Positions 54,089-64,000 of a stretch of DNA of 64,000 bases are shown piece by piece. Where the stretch lies: the NCBI GenBank assembly GCA_028284665.1, contig JANQRG010000045.1:153889-217888 (forward strand), written 5' to 3'. The DNA is from Croceivirga sp. GTDB taxonomy: Bacteria; Bacteroidota; Bacteroidia; Flavobacteriales; Flavobacteriaceae. The first letter of the stretch is position 1; every line of letters begins with the position of its first letter. The translations under genes and the position numbers were made by a program. A model generated the notes under the pieces. The model was not told the origin of the DNA. It made no database searches and saw nothing but the letters and a program-made list of their open reading frames with translations.

Positions 54089-57000
54089 ATGAAACATCGG
54101 AAAACCACCTATTTTCTATCCGTACTATTTGTCTTATTTGCAATAACCCTCAAAGCCCAGGTAGAAGTTCCTTTTACGCCAAGGCTGGATAACTCTTACA
54201 TTAATATTAAGGGAGATTATACCTTTTTATCTAATGGGATTCTTAACCGGGTAAATTCCAGTAGTACCGCTAACGATCCTTACAATGGAGGGTCAAATAA
54301 TAATGGGTTCCACCGGGATTATATTGATATTGACGGTGACCCCTCAACCTTCAGTTCCAGTAGTTCCACGTTAACGTTGCCCTTCTGTTCCAGGATCTAC
54401 TATGCCGGGCTGTATTGGTCCGCAAACTATCAGCAAGAAGTACTAAACAACTCCCAAATACCGACTTTACCGGCCAATGATACCCAACGACTGGATTTTA
54501 CCACAGTAAAATTTCGCGTGCCCGGGGGAACCTATGTAGACCTTACTGCGGATAACGATCCCGATCCTGCTGGGGAGGAAGACGATATTATCCATGATGA
54601 CGTAAACTTCAAAGATTCGCCGTACACCTGTTACAAGAACGTAACCAATTTGCTTCAGGCCTTGCCAGACGCCAGTGGGGAATACTTTGTAGGAAACATT
54701 CGGGCTACCCGAGGGCGAAGTGTTGGTGGCGCTGGGGGTTGGACCTTGGTGATCATTTACGAAAACCCCACCTTATCCGGAAAATACATCTCCGTTTTTG
54801 ATGGTTATGCCGGGGTACGAGGGAGTACTAGTGCAGACATTACGGTTTCTGGTTTTAACAGTATCCCTGTTGGTCCGGTACGGGCCCGGCTTGGTGCAAG
54901 TGTTGTGGAAGGGGATAGAAGTATTTCCGGAGATGCTTTTCGTATTGAAACGCCAATGAATCCCGGTTTTACCAATCTTTCCAATGGGGCCAATCCGGCG
55001 AATAATTTCTTTAATTCCAATATTACCATTGATGGTGCAGATGTAACTACCCGAAACATCGCCAGTACGAATACCCTCGGTTTCGACTCAGATATCTTTG
55101 AAATTGCTAACCCTGCCAATAGTATCATTGCCAACGGGGAAACCGATGCCACATTACGACTCTTCACGCAGGGAGATGCCTTTGGCGCTTTCCTGGTCAC
55201 CTTTGGGATAGAAATTATTGAGCCCAATATTGTGCTGGAAAAAAAGGTGGAAGATATAGGGGGAAACGATATTACCGGGGCAGGAGTAAACCTGGGACAA
55301 TATCTGGATTACGTTTTGTCCTTTGTAAACACCGGAAACGATGATGCTACTGGGGTGGACCCTACAAGTAGCGATCCGTATCAGCGGTACTATACCATTA
55401 GAGACGTACTTCCTACGAATACTACTCTGGATGAATTGAATATTACTGTACCCTCAGGAGTGGTGTATAACTTTGATGCCGTAAATAACGAAATCACGTT
55501 TGCTGTTCCGGACAATCTGGTAGAGGTTGGGGACCCCATATCCGAAATACGGATGCGGGTACAGGTCGCTGAAAATTGTTTTGACTTTGTGGATGCCTGT
55601 ACGGATCTTATTGAAAATCAAGCTTTTTCCACGTATCGCGGAGTGATTTTTACCGATATTATTACCGATGATCCCAGTGTATCCGATTTTGACGATTGTG
55701 GTTTTACTACTCCTGGAGCGACTAATTTTCTACTCGATGACCTGGAAAACTGCAATTATACAAGAACCGTACAACTATGTGGTGAAGATGTATTGCTGGA
55801 TGCAGGGGATAACTTTGATGCCTATACCTGGTATAGGGATGAGAACGGCAACGGAGAGATAGATGCCGGAGATACTGTTCTTAACGATGGAGATCCCGAT
55901 GGTGACCCCAGTACCCTTTTGGTAGACGAGACCGGCACCTTCATTGTGGACAAGGAAGTGGCAGATCCTTGTAAAGGATTTCAGGAAATCATTATTGTAG
56001 AACTCTTTGGAGCCACCCAAACCAATCCAATCACGGCCTTAATTAATGATACCACGAACACTGTAGAAGGGGAAATTGTGGTTTGTCCGAACGACGGGGA
56101 AGAACTCCCACAGGTATTCCTTTGTGGATTGAATGATACCGAACTCATCCAGGTAAACATTCCCGATGCCGATAGTATAGTGTGGGAGCAGTTGGATGAG
56201 ACCAGTTGCCCGGCAGCTACGCAAGATTGTGCCAATACCGATAACGGTTGTACCTGGAACACTGTAGCCAACGGGAATGATTTCACGGCTGCAGATGCCG
56301 GACAGTACCGTTTGGTGATCAACTATCAAAACGGGTGTTTTAGCCGCTTTTATTTTAATGTCTTTAAAAATCCGCTAGATCCTCAATTCAACAGCAGTGA
56401 TATTATCTGTAACACTCCCGGAAATATTACCGTCACCAATATGCCCGTGGATTACGAATTTCAGCTTGTTGATACTACCAACGACAATATTATTACAGCC
56501 TACAATTCAAATCCTAGTTTTGATATCACCACCAATGGAGCATATCGTGTAGAAATGCGACAACAAGGGGTTGTTGATGGTTGTGTTTTTATCTTAGACA
56601 ATATTGGTATCCTGGAGCGAAACTTTCAGGTAGATGTCACTACTAAAGACACCGATTGCAACGGGCTGGGGGAGATCTCGATTTCTGTGCTGGATGTAAA
56701 TCCGCAGTACTACTATGAAATCTCACAGGGCGGCACTACTGTAGATACTTTTGGGCCGTCTGATGATAATAATTACACCTTTGCCAACCTCAATGACGGG
56801 GTGTATGATATCCTGGTAACTACAGATGATGGTTGTAATTATACGGGTCAGGTTACTATAAATGATGTTACTGACCTAGATGTGTCCGCGGTGACGACAA
56901 AACCCATTGACTGTACTGAGGGGGTCATCACCGTCACTGGAACCGGAGGCTTTCCAAATCCTGATTATGTTTATGCTATTTGGAGCTTCAACGGTGTAGA

Positions 57001-60000
57001 CCGTTATACGGATGTAGCGAGTATCCCAGGAAGCGCATATCAAATTGATAGCGATTTTCTTATCCCGGATACGGAAGCCGGAGTGTATGAGTTTATTGTA
57101 GTAGACGGAAACAACTGTACAGCCCTTTCCAACCCTGTAACTATTGAAGTAGCACCTGTTGCTGAGTATACTACTTCGCAAACGGATGAAACCTGTTTTG
57201 GAATCGCAGATGGCACCTTTACGGTCAACGTTACCAATAGCAATGGGTATACCTTAACCTATGAGCTTACCTATCCCGATACCTCAACGGTAAACAACAC
57301 TTCAGGAACATTTACCGGTTTACCGCAAGGGGACTATTCTCTAACTATTGCGCAGACCCAGGGTGCGGTTTCCTGTCCCTATATCGAGACGTTTACTATT
57401 GGCGGTCCTGTCGATCTCCCTTCCGGAGATGCGGTGTTACTTCAGGACTACACCTGTTTGCAGCAAGCCACTATAGAAGTGCAAAATGTTGCCGGAGGAA
57501 CGGCTCCTTATGAATACAGTATTGATGGGGTGAATTTTGTCAGCGGTGCTGGCGCAGAAACCTTTACCAACCTAACGGATGGTACCTATTCCATTACTAT
57601 CCGGGATGATAACGATTGTACGTTTATTACCAACGCAATTACCATTGATCCTTTGGTTCCTCCAAGTGATCTGACTTTCACTGCCACCGCTCCTAATTGT
57701 CCTGCCAACACCTCGGATGTAACCGTTACCGTAACGGACGGAGAAGCACCTTACGTTTTTGAAATTATTGCGCCCTCCGCAATTGCTGCTACATCCATCA
57801 CAGGAAATACTGCAGACTTTAATGGCTTGGCTCCCGACACCTACATCTTCCGGGTTACGGATGATAAAGGGTGCGTATATGACGAATCCTTTACGATTGA
57901 TCCGGTTACCCCTATTAACGTAGTAGGGTCACTAGTGAGCAATGTGTCTTGTTTCAATGGCACGGATGGGGCGATCGAATTTACCGTTTCAGGATTCAGC
58001 ACAGATTACAATTACAACATTACCGGTCCGACCACATTCAACGGGAATAATGAAACCGCTACAACGCAACCTTTCTCCGGTTTAGGAGTGGGAACTTATA
58101 CTATTGAGGTAACCGACAATACCACCAATTGTATCGCTACTACTTCAGTAGATGTGGAAGGCCCTGCGGCGGCTTTATTTGCTACCGCCACGGTTACACA
58201 ACCCACTTGTCCGGTGCCTGGTTCCGTGCTTATTGCGGCCACTGACGGTTGGGGAGGGTATACTTACGAAATTACTGCAGGACCTGTTGGATTTACACCT
58301 CCAGCTGCACAGAACAACGGGCTCTTTAACAACTTAACCTTAGGGGGACAATACACCTTCAGGGTTACGGATGTTAATGGGTGTGAGTTTACAGATACTT
58401 TCGATATTATCGAAGCCGTTGCTCCCAACTTAGCAATTGTTCCTAATGACCTTTGTTATGATGCTGGGGTTGGCTTAACCTTAACGGCTAACGTGACTTC
58501 CGGTGGAGACGGCAATTTTGAATATCGTTTAAATGGTGGAGTATATGATACCAATAATGTCTTTACCGGGCTCGGGCCGGGCACCTACACCATAGATGTC
58601 CGGGATGGCAATGACTGTGCCGGTACTGCATCCATTACCATCAATCCGGAGCTAACCGTAGTAGCCTCCGCCCCAAATATCACGGCTTGCGGTACGGATA
58701 CCGATATCGACATCACAGCCGGAGGAGGAGATGGGAATTATGTGTTTGCTATAGTAGGAGACGGTGTATCCCCAACTCCGGGTGATTTTGGCACAACAAA
58801 CCCTATAAATGTTACCGGAGCCGGGGACTACGATGTCTATGTTCGTGATAACAATGGGAATTCGGGATACTGTGAAGCTACATTCGACATTACGATTGCC
58901 CAGGATGCCCCTCTTGCTTTAAATATAACAAATACCCCTGTGCTTTGTAGTGGGGAAGCCCAGGCGACAATTACCATTGCTGCCTCCGGAGGAGAAAGTC
59001 CTTATGAATACAGTATCGACAATGGCGCTACCTATCAGCCTTCCGATAGCTTTGTGAATCAACCTGCAGGGAGTTATACGATTCGCGTACGGGATGCCAA
59101 TAACTGTGCTATCTCCGAGGTCTATACAGTTTCCGAACCCCTAACCTTATCCGCTTCTGCTGCAGTGACCCAATTGGCGGAATGTAATTCCGGAGAGGCA
59201 GAAGTACGAATTACTAATGTGTTGGGAGGAACGGCTCCTTATGACTATAGTTTTGATGGAGGTACAAATTATGGGGCCAATGCGATAGCACTCCTATTGC
59301 CCGGAACGCATACCGTCTACGTTAGAGACGCCAACAACTGTACCTTCCCCATGACGGTTACGGTTGATCCTGAACCGACACCCCCTAATGTAGCAGTAGG
59401 CATAGACTACAACTGTGAAGGGGACGGAGTAATTACCCTGACTCCGGACAGTTCCGATTTTGACTACACCTATGAGTTAGATGGCACTCCAAATAGCCCT
59501 CCTACCTCCAATATATTTACTGAAGGCCCAGGCAACTATACCGTTACTGTGAATTATACCAGTAACATTCCCCCTTCAGCTAGTGTATTATTATTGGAAG
59601 ATTTTGGGGTTGGTCCCAATACCCCGATTTCAGAAATTGACGGAGATTACTACTGCTACGATCCTCAAAACGGTACTGCTACGCCCTGTGCGCCTCTGGA
59701 TGGTCGGACTAACAATAGTCCAAACTCACGGATCAATGACCTGGAATATTCTGTGACCAATTATATTGTTGCCCCTTTTGGGTCCTGGGAACGCCCTTTA
59801 GATACTTCCGGTATCCCTGACGCGAGATATCTGGTCATCAACGTGGGCAATCCAGGAGTAAACACCATTGTGTATGCTAAACGGAATATTGAAGTAGTCC
59901 CGAATCGAGATGTCGAGGTTTCGTTACAGGTGTTCAACTTGCTGCGCTCCGGAACATCCGGTTTAGATCCCGATATTCTTATCGAATTAGTTGATAGCGG

Positions 60001-63000
60001 AGGCTCGGTAATTGCTAGTGGTACTACAGGATTGATCGCAAAAAATAATGGCCAACTCGACTGGATTACGCCACCGCCAATATCCTTAAATCCTGGAGCA
60101 AATTCAACAATCGATATTGTAATTCGAACAATAGCTTCCGGGAATAATGGCAATGACATTGCTATTGATAACATCCAGGCCGTGCAAATTCCTGAAGTTT
60201 GTGCGGGTACGATTGATATCCCGGTAACTATTGATTCTGGCTATGCTTTTAATGCTTCTATTACCGCTTTTTCTGATATCAGCTGTGCTTCCTTTACCGA
60301 CGGTAGTATCACTTTTGAAGTTGAAAATTTTGGGGCCGGTGGATTTGAATACAGTCTTGATGGTTTTACCACCACCCTGGGAAGCTCAACTACTTCCCCG
60401 ATAACAATAAATGCTTTAAGTGCAGGTAACCATACCTTGACCATAAGGGATGTGGACAATCCCATTGCGGGCTGTACCGTAGTTCTTAACCAAACCTTGA
60501 CGGCGCCTTTGGCGGTTACGCCAACAGCTACTGTTACCACTGCGGCTACTTGTACCGATGGAGGGGTTATCACAGCATCCGCTATGGACGGAACTCCGGG
60601 TTATCTCTTCCAGTTGGAAGATACCCTTGGCACCCCAATTGCAGGCTATGATTTTGCTGCCAACGGGGGGAATACGGTATTTAGTGGAATAGCGCCTGCC
60701 GATTATGTTGTACGGGTCAGAGATGCAAATAACTGTGAAAATACGGCAGCAATAACTGTTGATCCTCCAGCAAATATTGCCTTTACCGTAACGCCAACGA
60801 CCTGTTTTACGAATGCTAATGACGGTGTTCTACAAATTGATGTTACGGCTGGAAACGGTAATTATCAGTTCAACATAGACGGAGGCCCATGGATGACTCC
60901 AGCCCCCGCCACAGCAACAACCTATACTTTTAGCAACCTGGCTGCCGGCACATACGCGGTGAATGTCAGGGATCAGTTTGGTTGTGAGGGTACTGCAATA
61001 CCTGCTACTGTACATCCTCAACCAAGTGCGCTCTTAACAGCAGATCTAACCTGTTTAGCCGACGCTTCCATAACCATTACTCCGGATGATGCCCTTGGAA
61101 CATTTAGTTATGAATGGTCTAATGATGGTGGTGCAACCTTCTTTACCACTGGTTTTTCAGGAGCCAATGGCAACATCTTTACAACCAACACTGCCGGCAC
61201 CTATATCTTCAGGGTAACCGACACTGCCCATCCCCTGGCATGTGCTGAAACCACCAATACTGTTATCGTTACACCCAATGAGACGCCTGTTATTTCATCC
61301 GTGACACCAACGCATATTATCTGTAATGGAGGTGCCAACGGCTCCCTGGATGTAACGATAGACACTACGGTAGGACTTCCCCCTTATGTAATTGAAGTCA
61401 TTGAAACCAATACCTCAACGAATTACGGTGCCCAGACCGCCGGATTACCAGCCGGAGACTATTCAGTAACCATAACTGACGCCAAAGGATGTGCATCCAA
61501 TCCATTCCTGGTAAGTATCAACCAACCAGATGCCATCAGCTATACAATAAACCTACAGCCGATTACCTGTGATGCTTTGGGTGGAGGTACCGTTCCCGGT
61601 TCCATAACCGTTGAAAATCTTAGCGGAGGTACTGCTCAGTACACCTATCATCTGACAGGAAATAACGGTTATACAGGAAGCTATACAACAACCGCTGGTG
61701 GTGAAGATCATACATTTGCCATATTGGAGTTTGGAATTTATGAGGTAGACGTAGTTGATAGCAATGGGTGTTCTTTATTAACAACTAACATCATTGCTTC
61801 TCCCCCAGATGATTTGGATATTGATGTTTCTGCGGTAACCGCAAGTTGTGCGGCTGGTGGTACGGCCGTAGTTTCCGTTTCACCTACTGCCACCGGGAGT
61901 GGAAGCTATCAATTTGCTATACTGGAGACGTATGCAGCTCCTTATTCTTCGAGTTATGTTGGTCCGGACCCGCTACCAGTTGGCAATACCGATACAGCTA
62001 CGTTTACCGGTCTAATTCCTGGAGTTACCTATACCTTTGTGGTTTATGATACGGTAACCATGTGTTACTATTTTGAGTCAGCAGCTGCGCCAATTAATTC
62101 TCCGTCCAACATGACCGTAACATCATTGACGGAGGCAAACATCACTTGTACGGGGGCGGCAGATGGTAACGTTACCTTCACTTTTGATAATTACGATGCG
62201 CTGGCCACTGACGTTTCCTATGAGATTTTCAACGCACAGTCCAATGTTTCCACTACCATTACGGGAACCGTTAGTGTTAGTGCCCCGGTTACCCCGGTAA
62301 CAATTTCAAACTTGGGTCCTCTAGATCAAGGCGTTTACTATGTACTATTGCGCGAAGTAGGTGGACCCTTTGACGGTTGTAGTATAAGTTCGCCTGATTT
62401 TACAATTACCCAGTCTACAAATTTGTTACAGGTTACGGCTGCTTCTCCAGTAAATGATAATTGTAATCTTAACGCCGGACTAATTACCGCAACGGCACAA
62501 TTTGGTACTCCTCCTTATGCGTTTCAGTATTTATTGGATACCGCTACGCCACCTACTGCCACTTCTGCAGGTTGGATTATGGACACCTCGGCTAATGTAG
62601 AATTCGGAGATTATATTGTCTATGTAAAAGACGCCAACAATTGTATTCAAAATGACCCCGTCACTGTGGACGAAGATCCACGACCGGAGTTCACCTTGGC
62701 GGTCGTAGATGAGTGTGTAACGGAAGGGCAATTTGAAGTGCTTATGACCCTAACCAATCCTGGGGTAGCTTCCCCGCCTTTTACACTAAGCATAGATGGT
62801 GGGCCTAATCAGAGTATCACGTTTAACGGTTCCAACCAATACACAGTTACCGGTTTAAGTTCCGGAGCTTTACAAAGCCTTGCATTATCGGATATTAACG
62901 GCTGTACAGATACCGATACCTTTAGCATTGTACCTCCGCTACAATTTAATGCTAGCTTAACCACCTTACTGGATTGTGAGCCAGCACCTGCCGATAATGC

Positions 63001-64000
63001 TGAGATCACCATAAATGTGACCTCTGGTTCCGGTAACTACGACTATGAGATCACAGGTCCCGTAAACCAGGCCAGAACAGCTATAGTAGGCTCTTCTGTT
63101 GTCTGGGCAGACGCCAGTAGTGCTGGTAGCTATACCGTTACTGTTTATGACACTGGCACTTCGGCACCTAATTGCTTACGCAGTATTGTAGTTGATGTTC
63201 CTGCAGCCGTTATCCCAAATATTACTGTAGATGCTTTTCAAAACGTGAGCTGTAATGGCGCGGATGACGGAACAATTACGGTTACCAGTGCCGATGTTGG
63301 TATTGGTCCGTATGCCTATGAGATCGTTTCCGGCCCCGGAAGCGGTGCTACCTTTCCTATTACTTCACCGGCTACGGGTACCACTGCCGAGTTCACAGGC
63401 CTAGAAGGTTCAACTGGTGGAATTACCTATACCATACGAATCACGGCAGCGAATGGCTGTTTTGCAGAAGCTACGCAAGTTATTACAGAGCCTGATGTCA
63501 TCAGCAACGTAAATGTTGTAGTAGATCAATTTGGTTGTACTCCTACTTCCGGTAATAATCCTGAAAACGCTTCTATTGAGGTACAACCTGGTATCACAGG
63601 AGGATCAGGAACATATGTAATATATGAATTTGTTGAGGAGGATGACCCTAATACTGTTCCCATAGAGGCCCCTGCCATAGTACAATCCGGAAGTAACCCT
63701 ACCTATATTGAGACGGCACTTGAAGGCGGAGTATATACTATCAATGTCTATGATGATAATGGTTGTGTAGGCAGTACTACAGCCACGATCCAACCTTTCG
63801 ATACGTTGCAATCTGCCAGCATAGCAATTGATAATGCTGCTACTTGCACCTCTGGTGAGGACATTACCATTACGGCAACCGGATTGTTGACCAATTCGAC
63901 TACGGATCCCGCAAATTATGAGTTCCGTGAGTTGCCTTCAGGTAGCTTCCAGGCTTCGGGAAGTTTTACTTTGGCAGTAGGCACCCATAATTTTGAAGTT
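54089..64000 (+). CDS. Giant SprB-like T9SS adhesin, 3' end beyond window
   Basis: At least 3304 codons, open to the window edge. Signal peptide at 1-24 (TLKAQ). An N-terminal domain of about 370 residues (CSRIYYAGLYWSA, GGAGGWTLVIIYENP) is followed by a DUF11-like beta sandwich (about 55.2-55.6 kb), Cys-rich Ig-like units, and from about 56.6 kb a long series of SprB-type repeats, each ending in a V-x-D-x-x-G/N-C motif (VTDDKGC, VTDVNGC, VRDANNC, VKDANNC and others, at least 15 copies). SprB is the mobile cell-surface adhesin of gliding Flavobacteria. A different domain interrupts the repeats at 59585-60232. The C-terminal sorting domain, if present, lies outside the window. Co-transcribed with PorP/SprF. 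Confidence 0.9.
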   Translation, partial: MKHRKTTYFLSVLFVLFAITLKAQVEVPFTPRLDNSYINIKGDYTFLSNGILNRVNSSSTANDPYNGGSNNNGFHRDYIDIDGDPSTFSSSSSTLTLPFCSRIYYAGLYWSANYQQEVLNNSQIPTLPANDTQRLDFTTVKFRVPGGTYVDLTADNDPDPAGEEDDIIHDDVNFKDSPYTCYKNVTNLLQALPDASGEYFVGNIRATRGRSVGGAGGWTLVIIYENPTLSGKYISVFDGYAGVRGSTSADITVSGFNSIPVGPVRARLGASVVEGDRSISGDAFRIETPMNPGFTNLSNGANPANNFFNSNITIDGADVTTRNIASTNTLGFDSDIFEIANPANSIIANGETDATLRLFTQGDAFGAFLVTFGIEIIEPNIVLEKKVEDIGGNDITGAGVNLGQYLDYVLSFVNTGNDDATGVDPTSSDPYQRYYTIRDVLPTNTTLDELNITVPSGVVYNFDAVNNEITFAVPDNLVEVGDPISEIRMRVQVAENCFDFVDACTDLIENQAFSTYRGVIFTDIITDDPSVSDFDDCGFTTPGATNFLLDDLENCNYTRTVQLCGEDVLLDAGDNFDAYTWYRDENGNGEIDAGDTVLNDGDPDGDPSTLLVDETGTFIVDKEVADPCKGFQEIIIVELFGATQTNPITALINDTTNTVEGEIVVCPNDGEELPQVFLCGLNDTELIQVNIPDADSIVWEQLDETSCPAATQDCANTDNGCTWNTVANGNDFTAADAGQYRLVINYQNGCFSRFYFNVFKNPLDPQFNSSDIICNTPGNITVTNMPVDYEFQLVDTTNDNIITAYNSNPSFDITTNGAYRVEMRQQGVVDGCVFILDNIGILERNFQVDVTTKDTDCNGLGEISISVLDVNPQYYYEISQGGTTVDTFGPSDDNNYTFANLNDGVYDILVTTDDGCNYTGQVTINDVTDLDVSAVTTKPIDCTEGVITVTGTGGFPNPDYVYAIWSFNGVDRYTDVASIPGSAYQIDSDFLIPDTEAGVYEFIVVDGNNCTALSNPVTIEVAPVAEYTTSQTDETCFGIADGTFTVNVTNSNGYTLTYELTYPDTSTVNNTSGTFTGLPQGDYSLTIAQTQGAVSCPYIETFTIGGPVDLPSGDAVLLQDYTCLQQATIEVQNVAGGTAPYEYSIDGVNFVSGAGAETFTNLTDGTYSITIRDDNDCTFITNAITIDPLVPPSDLTFTATAPNCPANTSDVTVTVTDGEAPYVFEIIAPSAIAATSITGNTADFNGLAPDTYIFRVTDDKGCVYDESFTIDPVTPINVVGSLVSNVSCFNGTDGAIEFTVSGFSTDYNYNITGPTTFNGNNETATTQPFSGLGVGTYTIEVTDNTTNCIATTSVDVEGPAAALFATATVTQPTCPVPGSVLIAATDGWGGYTYEITAGPVGFTPPAAQNNGLFNNLTLGGQYTFRVTDVNGCEFTDTFDIIEAVAPNLAIVPNDLCYDAGVGLTLTANVTSGGDGNFEYRLNGGVYDTNNVFTGLGPGTYTIDVRDGNDCAGTASITINPELTVVASAPNITACGTDTDIDITAGGGDGNYVFAIVGDGVSPTPGDFGTTNPINVTGAGDYDVYVRDNNGNSGYCEATFDITIAQDAPLALNITNTPVLCSGEAQATITIAASGGESPYEYSIDNGATYQPSDSFVNQPAGSYTIRVRDANNCAISEVYTVSEPLTLSASAAVTQLAECNSGEAEVRITNVLGGTAPYDYSFDGGTNYGANAIALLLPGTHTVYVRDANNCTFPMTVTVDPEPTPPNVAVGIDYNCEGDGVITLTPDSSDFDYTYELDGTPNSPPTSNIFTEGPGNYTVTVNYTSNIPPSASVLLLEDFGVGPNTPISEIDGDYYCYDPQNGTATPCAPLDGRTNNSPNSRINDLEYSVTNYIVAPFGSWERPLDTSGIPDARYLVINVGNPGVNTIVYAKRNIEVVPNRDVEVSLQVFNLLRSGTSGLDPDILIELVDSGGSVIASGTTGLIAKNNGQLDWITPPPISLNPGANSTIDIVIRTIASGNNGNDIAIDNIQAVQIPEVCAGTIDIPVTIDSGYAFNASITAFSDISCASFTDGSITFEVENFGAGGFEYSLDGFTTTLGSSTTSPITINALSAGNHTLTIRDVDNPIAGCTVVLNQTLTAPLAVTPTATVTTAATCTDGGVITASAMDGTPGYLFQLEDTLGTPIAGYDFAANGGNTVFSGIAPADYVVRVRDANNCENTAAITVDPPANIAFTVTPTTCFTNANDGVLQIDVTAGNGNYQFNIDGGPWMTPAPATATTYTFSNLAAGTYAVNVRDQFGCEGTAIPATVHPQPSALLTADLTCLADASITITPDDALGTFSYEWSNDGGATFFTTGFSGANGNIFTTNTAGTYIFRVTDTAHPLACAETTNTVIVTPNETPVISSVTPTHIICNGGANGSLDVTIDTTVGLPPYVIEVIETNTSTNYGAQTAGLPAGDYSVTITDAKGCASNPFLVSINQPDAISYTINLQPITCDALGGGTVPGSITVENLSGGTAQYTYHLTGNNGYTGSYTTTAGGEDHTFAILEFGIYEVDVVDSNGCSLLTTNIIASPPDDLDIDVSAVTASCAAGGTAVVSVSPTATGSGSYQFAILETYAAPYSSSYVGPDPLPVGNTDTATFTGLIPGVTYTFVVYDTVTMCYYFESAAAPINSPSNMTVTSLTEANITCTGAADGNVTFTFDNYDALATDVSYEIFNAQSNVSTTITGTVSVSAPVTPVTISNLGPLDQGVYYVLLREVGGPFDGCSISSPDFTITQSTNLLQVTAASPVNDNCNLNAGLITATAQFGTPPYAFQYLLDTATPPTATSAGWIMDTSANVEFGDYIVYVKDANNCIQNDPVTVDEDPRPEFTLAVVDECVTEGQFEVLMTLTNPGVASPPFTLSIDGGPNQSITFNGSNQYTVTGLSSGALQSLALSDINGCTDTDTFSIVPPLQFNASLTTLLDCEPAPADNAEITINVTSGSGNYDYEITGPVNQARTAIVGSSVVWADASSAGSYTVTVYDTGTSAPNCLRSIVVDVPAAVIPNITVDAFQNVSCNGADDGTITVTSADVGIGPYAYEIVSGPGSGATFPITSPATGTTAEFTGLEGSTGGITYTIRITAANGCFAEATQVITEPDVISNVNVVVDQFGCTPTSGNNPENASIEVQPGITGGSGTYVIYEFVEEDDPNTVPIEAPAIVQSGSNPTYIETALEGGVYTINVYDDNGCVGSTTATIQPFDTLQSASIAIDNAATCTSGEDITITATGLLTNSTTDPANYEFRELPSGSFQASGSFTLAVGTHNFEV
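56645..64000 (+). repeat. SprB-type protein repeats within the giant adhesin
   Basis: Tandem divergent coding repeats of roughly 75-100 codons. Each opens with a Cys-containing strand (such as CNGLGEISISV, CFNGTDGAIEFTV or CNGADDGTITV) and closes with a VxDxxxC motif after a GxYTFxVxD-like strand. Repeats differ in sequence, so this is an old expansion, not recent slippage. Interrupted once at 59585-60232. Confidence 0.75.

Noticed and set aside
54805..63811. Many antisense open frames of 60-140 codons within the giant adhesin
   Set aside because: All lie opposite one continuous plus-strand frame with regular protein repeats; none has a recognisable motif.

Overview
The window looks like a chromosomal segment of a member of the Bacteroidota, most likely a (marine) Flavobacteriaceae. 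Supporting signs are type IX secretion (T9SS) proteins of the gliding-motility type, families largely confined to this group (DUF6427, DUF6341, DUF4254, DUF4837, DUF4175, DUF6909, DUF6747), -7 promoter boxes of the form TAnnTTTG, and few Shine-Dalgarno sequences. No tRNA, rRNA, CRISPR array or intact insertion sequence was seen.

Layout. (1) 1-4214: a conserved flavobacterial block with a GT9 glycosyltransferase (cut by the window edge), DUF4254, DUF6427, DUF6341 and purD. (2) 4252-22806: a long surface-polysaccharide locus, all on the minus strand. In transcription order it holds a Wzz-like chain-length protein, rfbB-rfbA-rfbC, a DRE-TIM aldolase fused to a second Rossmann-like domain, a CMP-sugar synthetase, a HAD phosphatase, a Wzx flippase, a GT42/DUF115-like protein, two Wzy/O-antigen-ligase-like membrane proteins, GT4, GT2, a third ligase/polymerase-like protein, the initiating phosphoglycosyl transferase and UDP-glucuronate decarboxylase. 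The core (about 8.8-18.5 kb) is visibly more AT-rich than its flanks, and two gene-free gaps (8037-8842 and 18534-19278) look like scars. (3) 22810-26930: DUF6909, a GH3-like protein and an M23 peptidase lead into the Wzz gene on the same strand. (4) 27112-49489: mostly housekeeping and envelope genes: tatA, a TPR/PD40/OmpA protein, a small DUF6747 protein, DUF4837 lipoprotein, a LysM lytic transglycosylase, pgk, holB, DoxX, a Skp-like lipoprotein, a methyltransferase, a lipoprotein, mnmG, ybeY, DUF4175, gltX, an SPFH protein, an FG-GAP propeller protein and glnS. (5) 49744-64000: a tightly packed plus-strand T9SS operon with an Ig-like type B T9SS substrate, a PorP/SprF protein carrying two SPOR-like domains, and a giant SprB-like adhesin still open at the window edge (at least 3304 codons).

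The most interesting part is the group at 13.3-18.5 kb. A class II (DRE-TIM) aldolase, a NeuA-like CMP-sugar synthetase, a HAD phosphatase and two GT42/DUF115-like domains (one fused to the aldolase) sit together beside a flippase, with no NeuB, NeuC or KdsA homologue in the window. The simplest reading is a self-contained route to a CMP-activated ulosonic-acid-like sugar, made by a metal-dependent aldolase instead of a PEP-dependent synthase and then transferred onto the repeat unit. That is an inference from domain content and order. The second notable point is the T9SS operon, where the outer-membrane partner of the giant adhesin appears to carry its own peptidoglycan-binding domains.
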